Of a stretch of 64,000 bases of DNA, positions 44,447 to 53,974 are shown in pieces (the first letter of the stretch is position 1; every line of letters starts with the position of its first letter). The DNA is from Latilactobacillus sakei subsp. sakei DSM 20017 = JCM 1157 (lineage in GTDB: Bacteria > Bacillota > Bacilli > Lactobacillales > Lactobacillaceae). The notes beneath the pieces were generated by a model. It was not told where the DNA came from. It saw only the letters and a list, made by a program, of their open reading frames with translations, and did no database searches. The stretch spans positions 868,001 to 932,000 of the forward strand of contig NZ_AP017929.1 of NCBI RefSeq assembly GCF_002370355.1, read 5' to 3'. Both the position numbers and the translations under genes were made by a program.

Positions 44447-45574
44447 GTGGCAAAGTATAAAATATGGGTCGTTGCAGCAGCAACTCTTTTATTGTTAGCA
44501 GGTTGCACAAGTCTTCCAGGCACTTCATCGAGTTCAAGTAGTAAAGCGACTAAAAAATTACAAACAACGGGTAAAGTGACCGATAGTATGTATGAAGGCG
44601 TAATTGATAATGGTCAGTATAAAACTAGTCAGACTCGAGGATTAACAACGCAACAGAGTAATACCTCTTTTGATGTTAAGAGTCTTGAGAGTGGGCTTCT
44701 TAAACTATCCAAAGAACAATTTCCAACTTCAAAATATGTTTTCCAAGAAGGGCAAAGTTTAAAGACCGCTCAAGCGCAAAAATGGTTAGCACGTAAATCA
44801 AAAACGAATACAGAGGGCTTAAACCCCGAGGATAATGGTCAAAAAGATCCAAATAAACGGAATCCAATTTACCTTCAACAGATATTGGAACAAGATTATT
44901 TAGGCGAAGATGGCAGTATGAAGGGCATGAGTATTGGCCTAGGGATGAATCAAGTTGATTATTATACCAAGGAACAATACGGTGCAACGTTTGAAACGAA
45001 GATTTCAAAAGCAATGATGACCCAACAAGGCAAACAAATGGCTAATAAGGTTTTAAGCCGAATGCGTCAAAAGAAGGGCCTCAGCGATACGACAATTGTC
45101 ATTGGACTTTATAAACAAGCCCCTAAGGATAGTTTAGTTGGTGGCACATTCTTCGCTTATGGGGTCAGCAAAAAAGGCAGCACAACGATTGATTCATGGC
45201 ACGAATTGAATCAAGAAAATCAAGTGCTACCAGTTGTAAATGATGAAAAAGCAATTAATCAAGACGACGCGACAGCTTTTAACAGTTTTAAAACACAAGT
45301 TGAAACGTTCTTCCCGAACTTAAGTGGTGTGACCGCTCAGACGCATTATGAAGAAGGCGTCTTAGCAGGCATGAATATCACGGTTAATACGCAATTCTAC
45401 AGTGAAACGGAAATTATGAGTTTTACACAGTATATTGCGACGGCCGCGGATAAGTATTTACCGCGTAACATTCCGCTTGATATCTCAATTACATCTGCGG
45501 AAGGGATGCAAGCCTATGTTGGGCGTGTATCAGGCAGCAAAGGCTTTACCACACACGTTTTCGGTAGTTATTAA
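44447..45574 (+). CDS. camS: CamS family sex-pheromone-like lipoprotein
   Basis: This exported lipoprotein has 375 residues. In enterococci the signal peptide of its relative is processed to the cAM373 peptide pheromone; the function of the mature protein is unknown. The N-terminal signal ends in the lipobox LLAGC (Cys about residue 20), then a Ser-rich linker. The CamS domain fills the rest, with KRNPIYLQQILEQDYLGEDG, TIVIGLYKQAPKDSLVGGTF and AYVGRVSGSKGFTTHVFG. It starts at GTG behind AAGGAGG. The position after ligA and before gatC is conserved in lactobacilli. Confidence 0.92.
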   Translation: MAKYKIWVVAAATLLLLAGCTSLPGTSSSSSSKATKKLQTTGKVTDSMYEGVIDNGQYKTSQTRGLTTQQSNTSFDVKSLESGLLKLSKEQFPTSKYVFQEGQSLKTAQAQKWLARKSKTNTEGLNPEDNGQKDPNKRNPIYLQQILEQDYLGEDGSMKGMSIGLGMNQVDYYTKEQYGATFETKISKAMMTQQGKQMANKVLSRMRQKKGLSDTTIVIGLYKQAPKDSLVGGTFFAYGVSKKGSTTIDSWHELNQENQVLPVVNDEKAINQDDATAFNSFKTQVETFFPNLSGVTAQTHYEEGVLAGMNITVNTQFYSETEIMSFTQYIATAADKYLPRNIPLDISITSAEGMQAYVGRVSGSKGFTTHVFGSY

Positions 45575-45585
45575 ATAAGAGATTC

Positions 45586-45627
45586 AAAAAGCTCCCGGCA
45601 ATCAGTTGATTGACGGGAGCTTTTTTT
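45586..45627. terminator. Bidirectional terminator
   Basis: AAAAAGCTCCCG pairs with CGGGAGCTTTTTTT around a GCAATCAGTTGATTGA loop that itself pairs. It serves camS and the converging secreted-protein gene. Confidence 0.92.
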
Positions 45628-45629
45628 AA

Positions 45630-46158
45630 TTATAGGCCTTTGATAGCATGTGCGATCATTTTTTCTAGGGGTTGCATCACTTGTGCTGAAGCCCAGTCAA
45701 ATGTGAGTTGCTTAATCGTTGCAACACTTGGCATTGGTTTGAACTTTTCTTTTTTAGGTTGTGCTTTTTTAACAGGTGTTGCTGTTTGTTTAGTAGTAGT
45801 AGTTGCTGCTTCTGGTGTTTGTTGTTGCAACGTCTTCAGTATCAGCTGTTTCGGCAGGTGCTGTTTGGCTTGTTGTGCCATCAGCATATTCCCAATAGTG
45901 CTGTGTTTGACCGTTGACAGTTTCTTCAACTTCAACAGGAGAATCGTCGGTAAAGTCCATATCTAGCCAAGCATCATTCACCTCTTCTTCAGCCGCCCGT
46001 TCTTCTGCAGCTTTTGCTTGCATTTCTGGGGTGATGCCTGAGAAAGTAACACCGACAGTAGAAGTAGCAGCTGAAACGGATTGATGTTGAATTGTTAGTC
46101 CAGCGAATAGGCTAAGGCTAGCAACGGCTAAAAAACGAGTAAATGATGTAATGGTCAT
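45630..46158 (-). pseudogene. Small secreted protein of unknown function, apparently frameshifted
   Basis: I do not recognise this family. ATG at 46158 has AAGGAGG upstream and opens a signal peptide (about 31 residues, ending SVSAA) followed by an acidic, Glu-rich stretch, VEVEETVNGQTQHYWEYADG and a Thr/Ala-rich linker. The frame stops at 45790-45792 right after the linker. An overlapping frame carries on with PEAATTTTKQTATPVKKAQP and a C-terminal helical motif TFDWASAQVMQPLEKMIAHA to a stop at 45630. Removing one A (plus-strand T at 45818-45820) joins the parts into about 175 residues. A real mutation or a sequence error is possible. Confidence 0.65.
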
Positions 46159-46220
46159 AATAAGTTCCTCCTTGTAATAATGGTTAAATGATTATTTCTT
46201 CTAACGTATTTGTCTAGTCA

Positions 46221-46250
46221 ATTATATAAGTTTGAACGTATGGTTGTCTA
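46221..46250 (-). promoter_or_regulatory. Promoter of the secreted-protein gene
   Basis: On the minus strand: TAGACA (46250-46245), an 18-bp spacer and TATAAT (46226-46221). The rest of the 329-nt gap 46159-46487 is AT-rich; I see no further structure in it except the gatC ribosome binding site AAAGGGG. Confidence 0.5.
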
Positions 46251-46487
46251 CCATTCATTGTTATGAATCATATCGAGTCCTAATGAGTTGTATAAGATAT
46301 ATTGTTACCAGTAATGATAAAACTAATTAGGGTAAAAAGTTTGAGATAGCAACTAATGGTAACGATTACATGAATAAGTTATAGAAAACGACCAAATTCC
46401 GGGTGATGTCACTTTCATCTAGGGCAATATATGGTAAAATTAATCAGAATGGATAAATAGTGACTGAATTAGAAAAGGGGTTTACTC

Positions 46488-46784
46488 ATGATTGATAAAA
46501 AACAAGTTCAGCATGTCGCAGAACTTTCCAAATTAGCTTTCAGTGATGAACAATTAGAACAATTCACTGAACAACTTGCCGACATCATGAAAATGACTGA
46601 TGAATTAAACGAAGTGGATACCACAGGTGTTCCCGTAACGACTCATGTAAATGGCCTCAAGAACATTGTTCGCGAAGATGTTGCCCAACCAGGGACAGAT
46701 CGTGAAATCTTAATGAAGAATGCACCAGATTCAGCAGACGGCTTATTGAAAGTCCCTGCCATCATGGACAAGGAGGAAGCCTAA
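46488..46784 (+). CDS. gatC: Asp-tRNA(Asn)/Glu-tRNA(Gln) amidotransferase subunit C
   Basis: This 98-residue small subunit wraps around GatA and stabilises the GatCAB transamidosome, which makes Gln-tRNA(Gln) and Asn-tRNA(Asn). It shows the family phrases [32 protein letters not shown] and [29 protein letters not shown] lies 8 nt before ATG. gatA begins 2 nt after its stop codon; gatC-gatA-gatB form a tight operon. Confidence 0.97.
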   Translation: MIDKKQVQHVAELSKLAFSDEQLEQFTEQLADIMKMTDELNEVDTTGVPVTTHVNGLKNIVREDVAQPGTDREILMKNAPDSADGLLKVPAIMDKEEA

Positions 46785-46786
46785 CC

Positions 46787-48253
46787 GTGGATTATTTAAA
46801 CGAAGATTTACAAAGTGTTCATGACAAACTAGTTGCTGGTGACTTAACGGCTAGTCAATTAGTAACGGATACATTAGAAACGATTAAAACCAAAGAACAA
46901 CAAGTTGATGCTTTCTTAACCATCGATGAAAAAGGCGCTCAAGAAGCAGCTGCCAAAATCGATGCGCAACCAATCGATGCTGATAACTTATTAGCAGGGA
47001 TGCCAATTGGGATTAAAGATAACTTATTGACAGACGGTGTCACAACGACAGCTGCTAGCAAGATGCTTGCTAACTTCAAACCCGTTTTTGATGCGACTGT
47101 TGTTGAAAAATTAAAGGCTAAAAAGGCCATCATGATTGGTAAAACCAACTTAGATGAATTTGCCATGGGTTCTTCAACAGAAACATCTGCCTTTAAGAAG
47201 ACTAAAAACCCTTGGGACCTTGATAAAGTGCCTGGCGGTTCTTCAGGTGGTTCTGCAGCAGCTGTTGCCGCGGGTGAAGTGGTCGCTGCTTTAGGGACAG
47301 ATACTGGTGGTTCAATTCGCCAACCCGCTGCTTTTAACGGGATTGTCGGTATCAAACCAACTTATGGCCGTGTGTCACGTTGGGGTGCGATTGCTTTTGC
47401 TTCAAGTCTTGATCAAGTCGGTGTCTTCAGTCGAACTGTTGCTGATAACGCAACTGTTTTACAAGCCATCAGTGGTCATGATGAAAAAGACAGTACCAGT
47501 GCTGATTATGACGTACCTGATTTCCGGGCTGCTTTAAACGGCGACATCAAGGGCATGAAGATTGCCGTTGCCAAAGAATATATGGCAGAAGGTGTTGAAC
47601 CAACTGTTAAGGCCCAAATCGAAACAGCTATCGAAACTTTCAAGTCATTGGGTGCAACGGTTGAAGAAGTTAGCTTGCCACATTCTCAATATGCGGTTCA
47701 AACTTACTACATCATTGCTTCAAGTGAAGCCTCATCTAACTTGTCACGTTTTGACGGGATTCGTTACGGCTACCGTTCACCTGAAGCTAAGACGCTTGAA
47801 GATGTTTACGTTAAATCACGTTCTGAAGGCTTTGGCGATGAAGTGAAACGCCGGATTATGCTTGGCACATTTGCTTTATCATCAGGTTTCTATGATGCTT
47901 ACTTCAAAAAAGCGGGTCAAATGCGGACCTTGATTATTCAAGATTTCGAAAAGGTCTTCGAAGATTACGATTTAGTTGTGGGTCCTACAACACCAACAAC
48001 TGCCTTCAAGTTAGGTGACAAGGGCACGGATCCTGTCACAATGTACATGAATGATATCTTAACGATTCCTGCTAACATGGCTGGCTTACCAGCAATGTCA
48101 GTACCTGCTGGTCTTGTTGATGGGATGCCAGTTGGTTTACAAATCATCGGGAAAGCCTTCGACGAAGAATCAGTTTATCGTGCCGGTTACGCCTTTGAAC
48201 AAGCCACAGAATTTAACAAAAACGTACCAAGCTTTAAAGGAGGACAAGCCTAA
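46787..48253 (+). CDS. gatA: Asp-tRNA(Asn)/Glu-tRNA(Gln) amidotransferase subunit A
   Basis: This glutaminase subunit releases ammonia from glutamine and channels it to GatB. Its 488 residues hold the amidase signature [16 protein letters not shown] with the cis-Ser, [17 protein letters not shown] with the nucleophile Ser, and the catalytic Lys in [13 protein letters not shown], which complete the Ser-cisSer-Lys triad. It starts at GTG, 2 nt after gatC, with AAGGAGG inside the end of gatC. gatB overlaps its last base. Confidence 0.98.
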   Translation: MDYLNEDLQSVHDKLVAGDLTASQLVTDTLETIKTKEQQVDAFLTIDEKGAQEAAAKIDAQPIDADNLLAGMPIGIKDNLLTDGVTTTAASKMLANFKPVFDATVVEKLKAKKAIMIGKTNLDEFAMGSSTETSAFKKTKNPWDLDKVPGGSSGGSAAAVAAGEVVAALGTDTGGSIRQPAAFNGIVGIKPTYGRVSRWGAIAFASSLDQVGVFSRTVADNATVLQAISGHDEKDSTSADYDVPDFRAALNGDIKGMKIAVAKEYMAEGVEPTVKAQIETAIETFKSLGATVEEVSLPHSQYAVQTYYIIASSEASSNLSRFDGIRYGYRSPEAKTLEDVYVKSRSEGFGDEVKRRIMLGTFALSSGFYDAYFKKAGQMRTLIIQDFEKVFEDYDLVVGPTTPTTAFKLGDKGTDPVTMYMNDILTIPANMAGLPAMSVPAGLVDGMPVGLQIIGKAFDEESVYRAGYAFEQATEFNKNVPSFKGGQA

Positions 48254-49683
48254 TGAATTTCGAAACAACAATCGGACTTGAAGTGCATATTGAATTAAAA
48301 ACCAACTCAAAAATGTACAGTCCATCTCCTGTTAATTATGGTGCAGAACCTAATACCAACACGAATGTTATCGACTGGGGTTATCCTGGGACATTGCCAA
48401 CTTTGAACAAGGGTGCTTACACGCTTGGGATGATGGTCGCAACAGCACTACATGCTGATATTGCCCGTGATACACATTTTGACCGGAAAAATTATTTCTA
48501 CCCAGATAATCCAAAGGCTTATCAAATCACACAATACGAACAACCCCTTGGTAAAGACGGTTATATTGAAGTCGAGATTGATGGTCACAAAAAACAAATC
48601 GGGATTGCTGAATTGCACGTCGAAGAAGATGCTGGTAAGAATACGCATGGTTCAGACGGCTATTCATACGTCGATTTAAACCGTCAAGGAACAGCCTTGA
48701 TCGAAATCGTCTCAAAACCTGATATGTCAACACCTGAAGAAGCCTATGCTTACCTTGAAACCTTACGTCAAATCGTTCAATTTACGGGCGCATCTGATGT
48801 TAAGATGGAAGAAGGGTCAATGCGGGTGGATACCAATATTTCTGTGCGACCAATCGGCGCTAAGAAATATGGTGTTAAATCAGAATTGAAAAACTTGAAC
48901 TCATTTAACCATGTCCGTTTAGGGTTGGCTTATGAAATCAAGCGTCAATCACAACTCTTGATTGCTGGTGAAACAATTCGTCCAGAAACTCGTCGTTTTG
49001 ATGAAAAATCAGGCGAAACCTACTTAATGCGGGTTAAATCTGGTGCGGATGATTACCGTTACTTCCCAGAACCAGATCTACCACCAATGCACATTGGCGA
49101 TGACTGGTTGAAAGAAGTGCAAGACAATATGCCTGAAATGCCTGCTAAACGCCGGACACGGTATGTTGATGAATTAGGCTTACCAGAATATGATGCGGGT
49201 GTCTTAACGAACACGAAGGAAATGTCTGACTTCTTTGAAGCAGCTGTTGCCAACGGTGCCGCACCTAAACAAGTTTCTAACTGGTTGATGGGCGAAGTGA
49301 ATGCTTACTTGAACGACAAGCAAATTGACCTTCAAGAAACCGCATTAACACCAGAACATTTAGCTCAAATGATCAACTTGATCAAAGACGGTATTATTTC
49401 ATCGAAGATTGCTAAAAAGGTCTTCCAAGAAATTATCCAAAATGATACGGATCCAAAAGCGTGGGTTGAAGCTAAAGGGATGGTTCAATTATCAGACCCT
49501 GCTAAGTTGACACCAATCATCACAGGGATCCTTGATGATAATCAACAATCAATTGACGATTTCAAAAATGGTAAAGACCGGGCAGTTGGCTTCTTAGTCG
49601 GTAAGATTATGAAGGAAACACGCGGTCAAGCTAATCCGAAAGTTGTTAATGATTTATTGATGGCTGAATTAAATAAACGATAA
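48253..49683 (+). CDS. gatB: Asp-tRNA(Asn)/Glu-tRNA(Gln) amidotransferase subunit B
   Basis: This subunit phosphorylates the misacylated Glu or Asp on the tRNA and amidates it. Its 476 residues start with [20 protein letters not shown]. The catalytic cradle includes [34 protein letters not shown] and [14 protein letters not shown]. The C-terminal helical and YqeY domains (about 320-476) bind tRNA. Its ATG overlaps the gatA stop codon (TAATG), so translation is coupled. It is followed by the diacylglycerol kinase gene after 20 nt. Confidence 0.98.
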   Translation: MNFETTIGLEVHIELKTNSKMYSPSPVNYGAEPNTNTNVIDWGYPGTLPTLNKGAYTLGMMVATALHADIARDTHFDRKNYFYPDNPKAYQITQYEQPLGKDGYIEVEIDGHKKQIGIAELHVEEDAGKNTHGSDGYSYVDLNRQGTALIEIVSKPDMSTPEEAYAYLETLRQIVQFTGASDVKMEEGSMRVDTNISVRPIGAKKYGVKSELKNLNSFNHVRLGLAYEIKRQSQLLIAGETIRPETRRFDEKSGETYLMRVKSGADDYRYFPEPDLPPMHIGDDWLKEVQDNMPEMPAKRRTRYVDELGLPEYDAGVLTNTKEMSDFFEAAVANGAAPKQVSNWLMGEVNAYLNDKQIDLQETALTPEHLAQMINLIKDGIISSKIAKKVFQEIIQNDTDPKAWVEAKGMVQLSDPAKLTPIITGILDDNQQSIDDFKNGKDRAVGFLVGKIMKETRGQANPKVVNDLLMAELNKR

Positions 49684-49703
49684 TCGAGAATTAGGAGATT
49701 CAT

Positions 49704-50732
49704 ATGCAAAAACGTGCACGGTTAATTTATAATCCAACTTCAGGACATGAAGTAATGAAGCGAAGTGTTGCTGATATTCTGGATATTTTAGAACAAGCGG
49801 GTTATGAAGCGAGCGCTTATCAAACAACACCTGAACCAGCATCTGCGCAAAAAGAAGCGACACGTGCTGCTAAAGATAATTTTGATTTAGTGGTTGCCGC
49901 CGGCGGTGATGGCACGATCAACGAAGTGGTCAACGGGATTGCCGGACTGGCTAAACGCCCTAAAATGGCAATTATTCCTGCCGGGACAACAAATGATTAC
50001 GCGCGCGCTTTGAAGATTCCACGTGACAATCCAGTCGATGCAGCGAAAGTGATTTTAAAAAATCAAACGCTCAAAATGGATATCGGTCAAGCAAACGATA
50101 ATTATTTTATGAACATCGCCGGGGGCGGCTTGTTGACAGAGTTGACGTATGAAGTACCTTCTGATTTCAAATCAATCTTTGGTTATTTAGCGTATATCGT
50201 CAAAGGCGCAGAAATGTTGCCTCAGATTAAGCCCATTCAAATGCATCTTGAATACGATGAAGGGACTTATGATGGTCAAGCATCACTCTTCTTATTAGGC
50301 TTGACGAATTCTGTCGGTGGGTTCGAACAGGTGGCGCCAGATGCCCAACTGGATGACGGTAATTTTTCATTAATCGTCGTGAAGACGGCTAATATGGCCG
50401 AATTGGTTCATCTGATGGCACTTGTCCTAAAAGGTGGCAAGCACGTTGATGATCCACGGATTATTTATACGAAGACGTCTAAGTTAGTGGCTCGACCAGC
50501 TGACGAAAACGACAAGATGATGATTAATCTAGATGGTGAATACGGTGGCGATGCGCCAATGACTTTTATTAACTTACAACAACACATCGAAATGTACGTT
50601 AATAAAGAAGCGATTCCGGATCACGCAATCACAACGGAGACACCAGAAGAGCTCGCAGCAGAAGATCAATTCGTCAAAGAAGTCGAAGAAATATCAAAAG
50701 AAGATATCGACGGTGACGGTAAAATAGGTTAA
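49704..50732 (+). CDS. dgkB: Diacylglycerol kinase (DagK/DgkB, YegS family)
   Basis: This soluble lipid kinase recycles diacylglycerol released by lipoteichoic acid synthesis into phosphatidic acid. The 342 residues start KRARLIYNPTSGHEVMKRSV, with the nucleotide-binding VVAAGGDGTINEVVNG (about residues 62-77) and IIPAGTTNDYARAL. The C-terminal extension (about 300-342) is acidic, ending IDGDGKIG. AGGAGA precedes the ATG. It is the last gene of the gatCAB run, with a terminator at 50749. This position is conserved among lactobacilli. Confidence 0.94.
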   Translation: MQKRARLIYNPTSGHEVMKRSVADILDILEQAGYEASAYQTTPEPASAQKEATRAAKDNFDLVVAAGGDGTINEVVNGIAGLAKRPKMAIIPAGTTNDYARALKIPRDNPVDAAKVILKNQTLKMDIGQANDNYFMNIAGGGLLTELTYEVPSDFKSIFGYLAYIVKGAEMLPQIKPIQMHLEYDEGTYDGQASLFLLGLTNSVGGFEQVAPDAQLDDGNFSLIVVKTANMAELVHLMALVLKGGKHVDDPRIIYTKTSKLVARPADENDKMMINLDGEYGGDAPMTFINLQQHIEMYVNKEAIPDHAITTETPEELAAEDQFVKEVEEISKEDIDGDGKIG

Positions 50733-50748
50733 ACTAAACTATTAGGCG

Positions 50749-50793
50749 AAAAGAGTCCGGCGCAAAACTCAGTTTTGTTTCAGACTCTTTTTA
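50749..50793 (+). terminator. Terminator after dgkB
   Basis: AAAAGAGTC and GACTCTTTTT form the outer stem. The inner part AAAACTCAGTTTT forms a second hairpin, a diverged form of the common terminator core. Confidence 0.8.
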
Positions 50794-50814
50794 AACAACA
50801 AAAAAGAGGTTACT

Positions 50815-52179
50815 ATGAAAATTCAAGCACCAGTAAGAAAAAATGAAAAGTTAACGGTCGATATTATGGATTTGACCTATGAAGGCATGGGTGTTGCCAA
50901 AGTTGACAATTACCCATTATTCATCGAAGGTGTTTTACCTGATGAACAAGCCGAAGTGGAAGTCACAAAGGTCAACAAACAATACGGTTTCGCACGTTTG
51001 GTTAACTTATTAAAGAAAAGCCCAGATCGTGTTGAATCAAAAGCGAATATCTACTCACAAACTGGGATCGCACCACTTCAACACTTGGCATACCCAGCGC
51101 AATTAACGTTTAAACGCAATCAAATCTTAAATGTTTTCCAAAAAGCGCATTTGGATATTCCAGTCCAACCCACACTTGGGATGACTGATCCAACTGGTTA
51201 CCGTAACAAGGCTCAAGTACCTGTTCGGTTTATCGATGGTGCCTTAATGACTGGTTTCTACCGGAAACACAGTCACCAAGTGATGCCAATGGAAGATTTC
51301 TACATCCAAGATCCTAAGATTGATGAAGCAATCAAAGTGGTTCGTGATATCTTACGTCGTTTCTACATCGATCCATACAATGAAGATACGCATAAAGGTG
51401 TTTTGAGAACAATCATGGTTCGTCGCGGTTATTACAGCCACGAAATGATGATTGTCTTCATCACACGTAGTAAGAAATTACCTGCTGCCCGCGAAATTGC
51501 CATCGAAATCAAGAAGGCTCTTCCAGAAGTGGTCAGCATCATGCAAAACGTTAATGCGGCCCAAACCAACGTCATTTTCGGTGATCAAACAAAATTAATC
51601 GCTGGCCGTGACTTTATTCGCGACGAATTAATGGGCTTGAAATTTGAAATTTCAGCACAATCATTCTATCAAGTGAACCCAGTGCAAACAGAAGTCCTTT
51701 ACCAAAAGGCAATTGAAGCAGCTGAATTAACAGGCAATGAAACAGTGATCGATGCTTATTCAGGTATCGGGACAATCTCATTAGCAGTGGCTAAACATGC
51801 TAAGCAAGTTTACGGCGTTGAAGTCGTTGAATCAGCTGTCATGGATGCCCGTCATAATGCTAAAATCAATGCGATTGATAACGTTGAATTCACACTCGGC
51901 AAAGCCGAAGATGTGATGGCCCAATGGCAAACAGACGGCCTTCAAGTCGATGCTTTAATCGTTGATCCACCACGTAAAGGCTTGGAACCAAGCTTTATCG
52001 AAGCTGTTGGTCAATTGAAACCTGCTAAGATGGTTTATGTCAGCTGTAACCCAGCAACATTGGCACGTGACTTAGACTTGTTAGCCGCACAAGGTTACCA
52101 AGCAGAAGGCACACAACCAGTGGACATGTTCCCACAAACATTACACGTCGAATCAGTAACCAAATTAGTATTAAAATAG
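50815..52179 (+). CDS. rlmCD: 23S rRNA (uracil-C5)-methyltransferase (RumA/RlmCD family)
   Basis: This enzyme makes 5-methyluridine in 23S rRNA using S-adenosylmethionine. Its 454 residues begin with a TRAM domain (about 8-65). The central region lacks an obvious iron-sulfur cluster Cys set, as in Gram-positive RlmCD. The C-terminal methyltransferase domain has VIDAYSGIGTISLAVA for SAM, VDPPRKGLEPSF, and VYVSCNPATLARDL with the catalytic Cys. AAAGAGG precedes the ATG. The final TAG overlaps the first unit of a three-unit hairpin array. Confidence 0.95.
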   Translation: MKIQAPVRKNEKLTVDIMDLTYEGMGVAKVDNYPLFIEGVLPDEQAEVEVTKVNKQYGFARLVNLLKKSPDRVESKANIYSQTGIAPLQHLAYPAQLTFKRNQILNVFQKAHLDIPVQPTLGMTDPTGYRNKAQVPVRFIDGALMTGFYRKHSHQVMPMEDFYIQDPKIDEAIKVVRDILRRFYIDPYNEDTHKGVLRTIMVRRGYYSHEMMIVFITRSKKLPAAREIAIEIKKALPEVVSIMQNVNAAQTNVIFGDQTKLIAGRDFIRDELMGLKFEISAQSFYQVNPVQTEVLYQKAIEAAELTGNETVIDAYSGIGTISLAVAKHAKQVYGVEVVESAVMDARHNAKINAIDNVEFTLGKAEDVMAQWQTDGLQVDALIVDPPRKGLEPSFIEAVGQLKPAKMVYVSCNPATLARDLDLLAAQGYQAEGTQPVDMFPQTLHVESVTKLVLK

Positions 52180-52295
52180 AGTGCGACATCAGCCGGGTAT
52201 ATCATGAGGATTAGCATAAGCAGACGAATAACCGACAAAGTCGGTTGTTTGACTGCTGTCGCTAACCGGAATGATATGGCTGACGGAGCACGTTT
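52178..52295 (+). repeat. Intergenic covarying hairpin element
   Basis: AGAGTGCG overlaps the rlmCD stop codon. Stem I is TCAGCC/GGCTGA, bulge GGG, stem II ATATCAT/ATGATAT, stem III TTAGC/GCTAA, and the apical hairpin AACCGACAAAGTCGGTT. Ends GCACGTTT. Confidence 0.9.
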
Positions 52296-52302
52296 AAGAA
52301 CA

Positions 52303-52421
52303 AGAGTGCGTTAATTGGCGGTTAACTTTTGAGTACTAGCTTAATCAGACGGATTACCGATGAAATCGGTGATTTGACTGATGTTGCTAGGCGCAGAAAG
52401 TTGCCAATTAAAAGCACGTTT
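52303..52421 (+). repeat. Intergenic covarying hairpin element
   Basis: Second unit. Stem I is TTAATTGGC/GCCAATTAA, bulge GGT, stem II AACTTT/AAAGTT, stem III CTAGC/GCTAG. The apical hairpin is ACCGATGAAATCGGT. Ends GCACGTTT. Confidence 0.9.
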
Positions 52422-52428
52422 AAAATCA

Positions 52429-52544
52429 AGAGTGCGACATTAACGGGTACTTTTGAGCATTTGCCTAGTGTTGTGAATAATCGGTGCAACCGATTATTTG
52501 CGATACGTAGCAAAGCACAGAAAGTAGTTAATGAAAGCACGTTT
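52429..52544 (+). repeat. Intergenic covarying hairpin element
   Basis: Third unit. Stem I is CATTAAC/GTTAATG, bulge GGG, stem II TACTTT/AAAGTA, stem III TTTGC/GCAAA. The apical hairpin is AATAATCGGT/ACCGATTATT. It ends GCACGTTT, running straight into a terminator. Confidence 0.9.
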
Positions 52545-52591
52545 AAAAAGGCCGTTTAATCCTCATCATCGAGGGTTAGACGGCCTTTTTA
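52545..52591 (+). terminator. Terminator after the rlmCD hairpin array
   Basis: AAAAAGGCCGTTTAATCCTC pairs with GAGGGTTAGACGGCCTTTTT around ATCATC. Confidence 0.9.
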
Positions 52592-52675
52592 GTGGTCTAG
52601 GGAAGAAAGTCGTGCAAAATAGAATCGTTTCGGCTAGAATAAAGCCAATAAGAGAAATGATAAGAGGGTTAACAG

Positions 52676-53974
52676 ATGAAAGTAATCGTTCAATCTAAAT
52701 TACTGTTATTTGGACAATGGATCACGCGGGTTCAAACCAATCATCCATTGTATCAAATTATTCAAAGGAGTTTAACGTTGTTGTTTCCGTTTGTGTTAAT
52801 CGGTAGTTTAAGCCAATTAATTCAACTGACATTATTTAATCGCCATAGTTTTATCGCCAGTATTTTCCACTTTTCAACTTGGTTAACGAAGCATAATTAT
52901 ATGCAGGTGCCGTTTAATAGTCTAACGAGTTTAACCTTAGGGATTGTGGCAGCAATCGCAGCTTTTGCAACAGCGCGCTATACGGCCAAGTATTATGGTC
53001 GGGACGAACAACTGGCAAGCATCACAGGCTTAGTGGCCTATCTTTTATTAGCCTTGCGGTATACGCCCAACGGTGAATTGACGTTTAATGCGAATTTGTT
53101 GGGGATGGGTGCGCTCTTCTTCGGCTTACTCGTCGGTTATCTGGTAGGTCTTGTTTTCAGATGGCTAGGGAAAGCGCAACAGGTTGCTAATCCCCATAAC
53201 GGCTCAATTGTGGGGCGTTCATTGGATTCGTTAGTGCCAATTAGCTTAGTGGTCGTCACTGCAATTTTAGTGGGGTTGTTACTCAACTGGTTGGAAATTT
53301 CAATTCTACCGGATCAAGTCATCTTAAAATTACAGAATTTAAAAGCCAATCAAACGAGTTTGATTTTTTCACTCGGAATTGGAGTCCTCGTTACAATCTT
53401 GACATTCTTTGGGTTAACCAGCATGCCAACGCTTGAGCAGTTTGGCCGTGATGGGTTTGCCGCAACGGCTAACCTAAATTACGCCTTCTTGCACCATACA
53501 CCATGGCACGTACCTTATCCGTTCACGTTAGGAACACTTTACGGACCATTTGGGGCCATTGGTGGGACTGGTGGCACCTTGGCTTTAGTAATCGCTATTT
53601 TTCTTTTCAGTCGTCAACGTGATCAGCATTTGATTGGCCGCTGGTCGTTGATGCCGGTCCTCTTTAATTTCAACAGTGCCGTTTTAACGGGCTTGCCAGT
53701 CTTAGGAAATGGGTTATACATTATTCCATTTCTGCTGGTGCCACTGGTTAATATGGGGATTGCGGCCCTGGCGATTGCACTCAATTTGATGCCGGCGGTG
53801 GTTTACAATGTGCCACTGGGAACGCCGGGGTTACTACAGGCGTTTATTGGGACTAACGGTAACTGGATGGCATTGGTGATTAGTTTGTTAAACGTGTTCG
53901 TCGGCGTTTTAATTTATAAACCATTCATCCAACTTGCAAATCGTTTGCAGGAAGGAGTTGACCAAGATGTCTAA
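52676..53974 (+). CDS. PTS EIIC component (cellobiose/lactose type), stand-alone
   Basis: This 432-residue membrane permease of the phosphotransferase system has about ten TM segments. It resembles the Lac/cellobiose EIIC family: a long N-terminal part, then FGLTSMPTLEQFGRDGFAAT in place of the usual substrate region, and PVLGNGLYIIPFLLVPLVN near the C-terminus. No EIIA or EIIB gene is adjacent, so it would depend on remote partners (one EIIA lies at 60887) or has another role. The downstream hydrolase gene overlaps by 8 nt, so the two are translationally coupled. The transported sugar is unknown. Confidence 0.82.
   Translation: MKVIVQSKLLLFGQWITRVQTNHPLYQIIQRSLTLLFPFVLIGSLSQLIQLTLFNRHSFIASIFHFSTWLTKHNYMQVPFNSLTSLTLGIVAAIAAFATARYTAKYYGRDEQLASITGLVAYLLLALRYTPNGELTFNANLLGMGALFFGLLVGYLVGLVFRWLGKAQQVANPHNGSIVGRSLDSLVPISLVVVTAILVGLLLNWLEISILPDQVILKLQNLKANQTSLIFSLGIGVLVTILTFFGLTSMPTLEQFGRDGFAATANLNYAFLHHTPWHVPYPFTLGTLYGPFGAIGGTGGTLALVIAIFLFSRQRDQHLIGRWSLMPVLFNFNSAVLTGLPVLGNGLYIIPFLLVPLVNMGIAALAIALNLMPAVVYNVPLGTPGLLQAFIGTNGNWMALVISLLNVFVGVLIYKPFIQLANRLQEGVDQDV

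Noticed and set aside
46939-47355. 138-codon minus-strand frame inside gatA
   Set aside because: It is a shadow of the strongly conserved GatA frame, with low-complexity content and no ribosome binding site.
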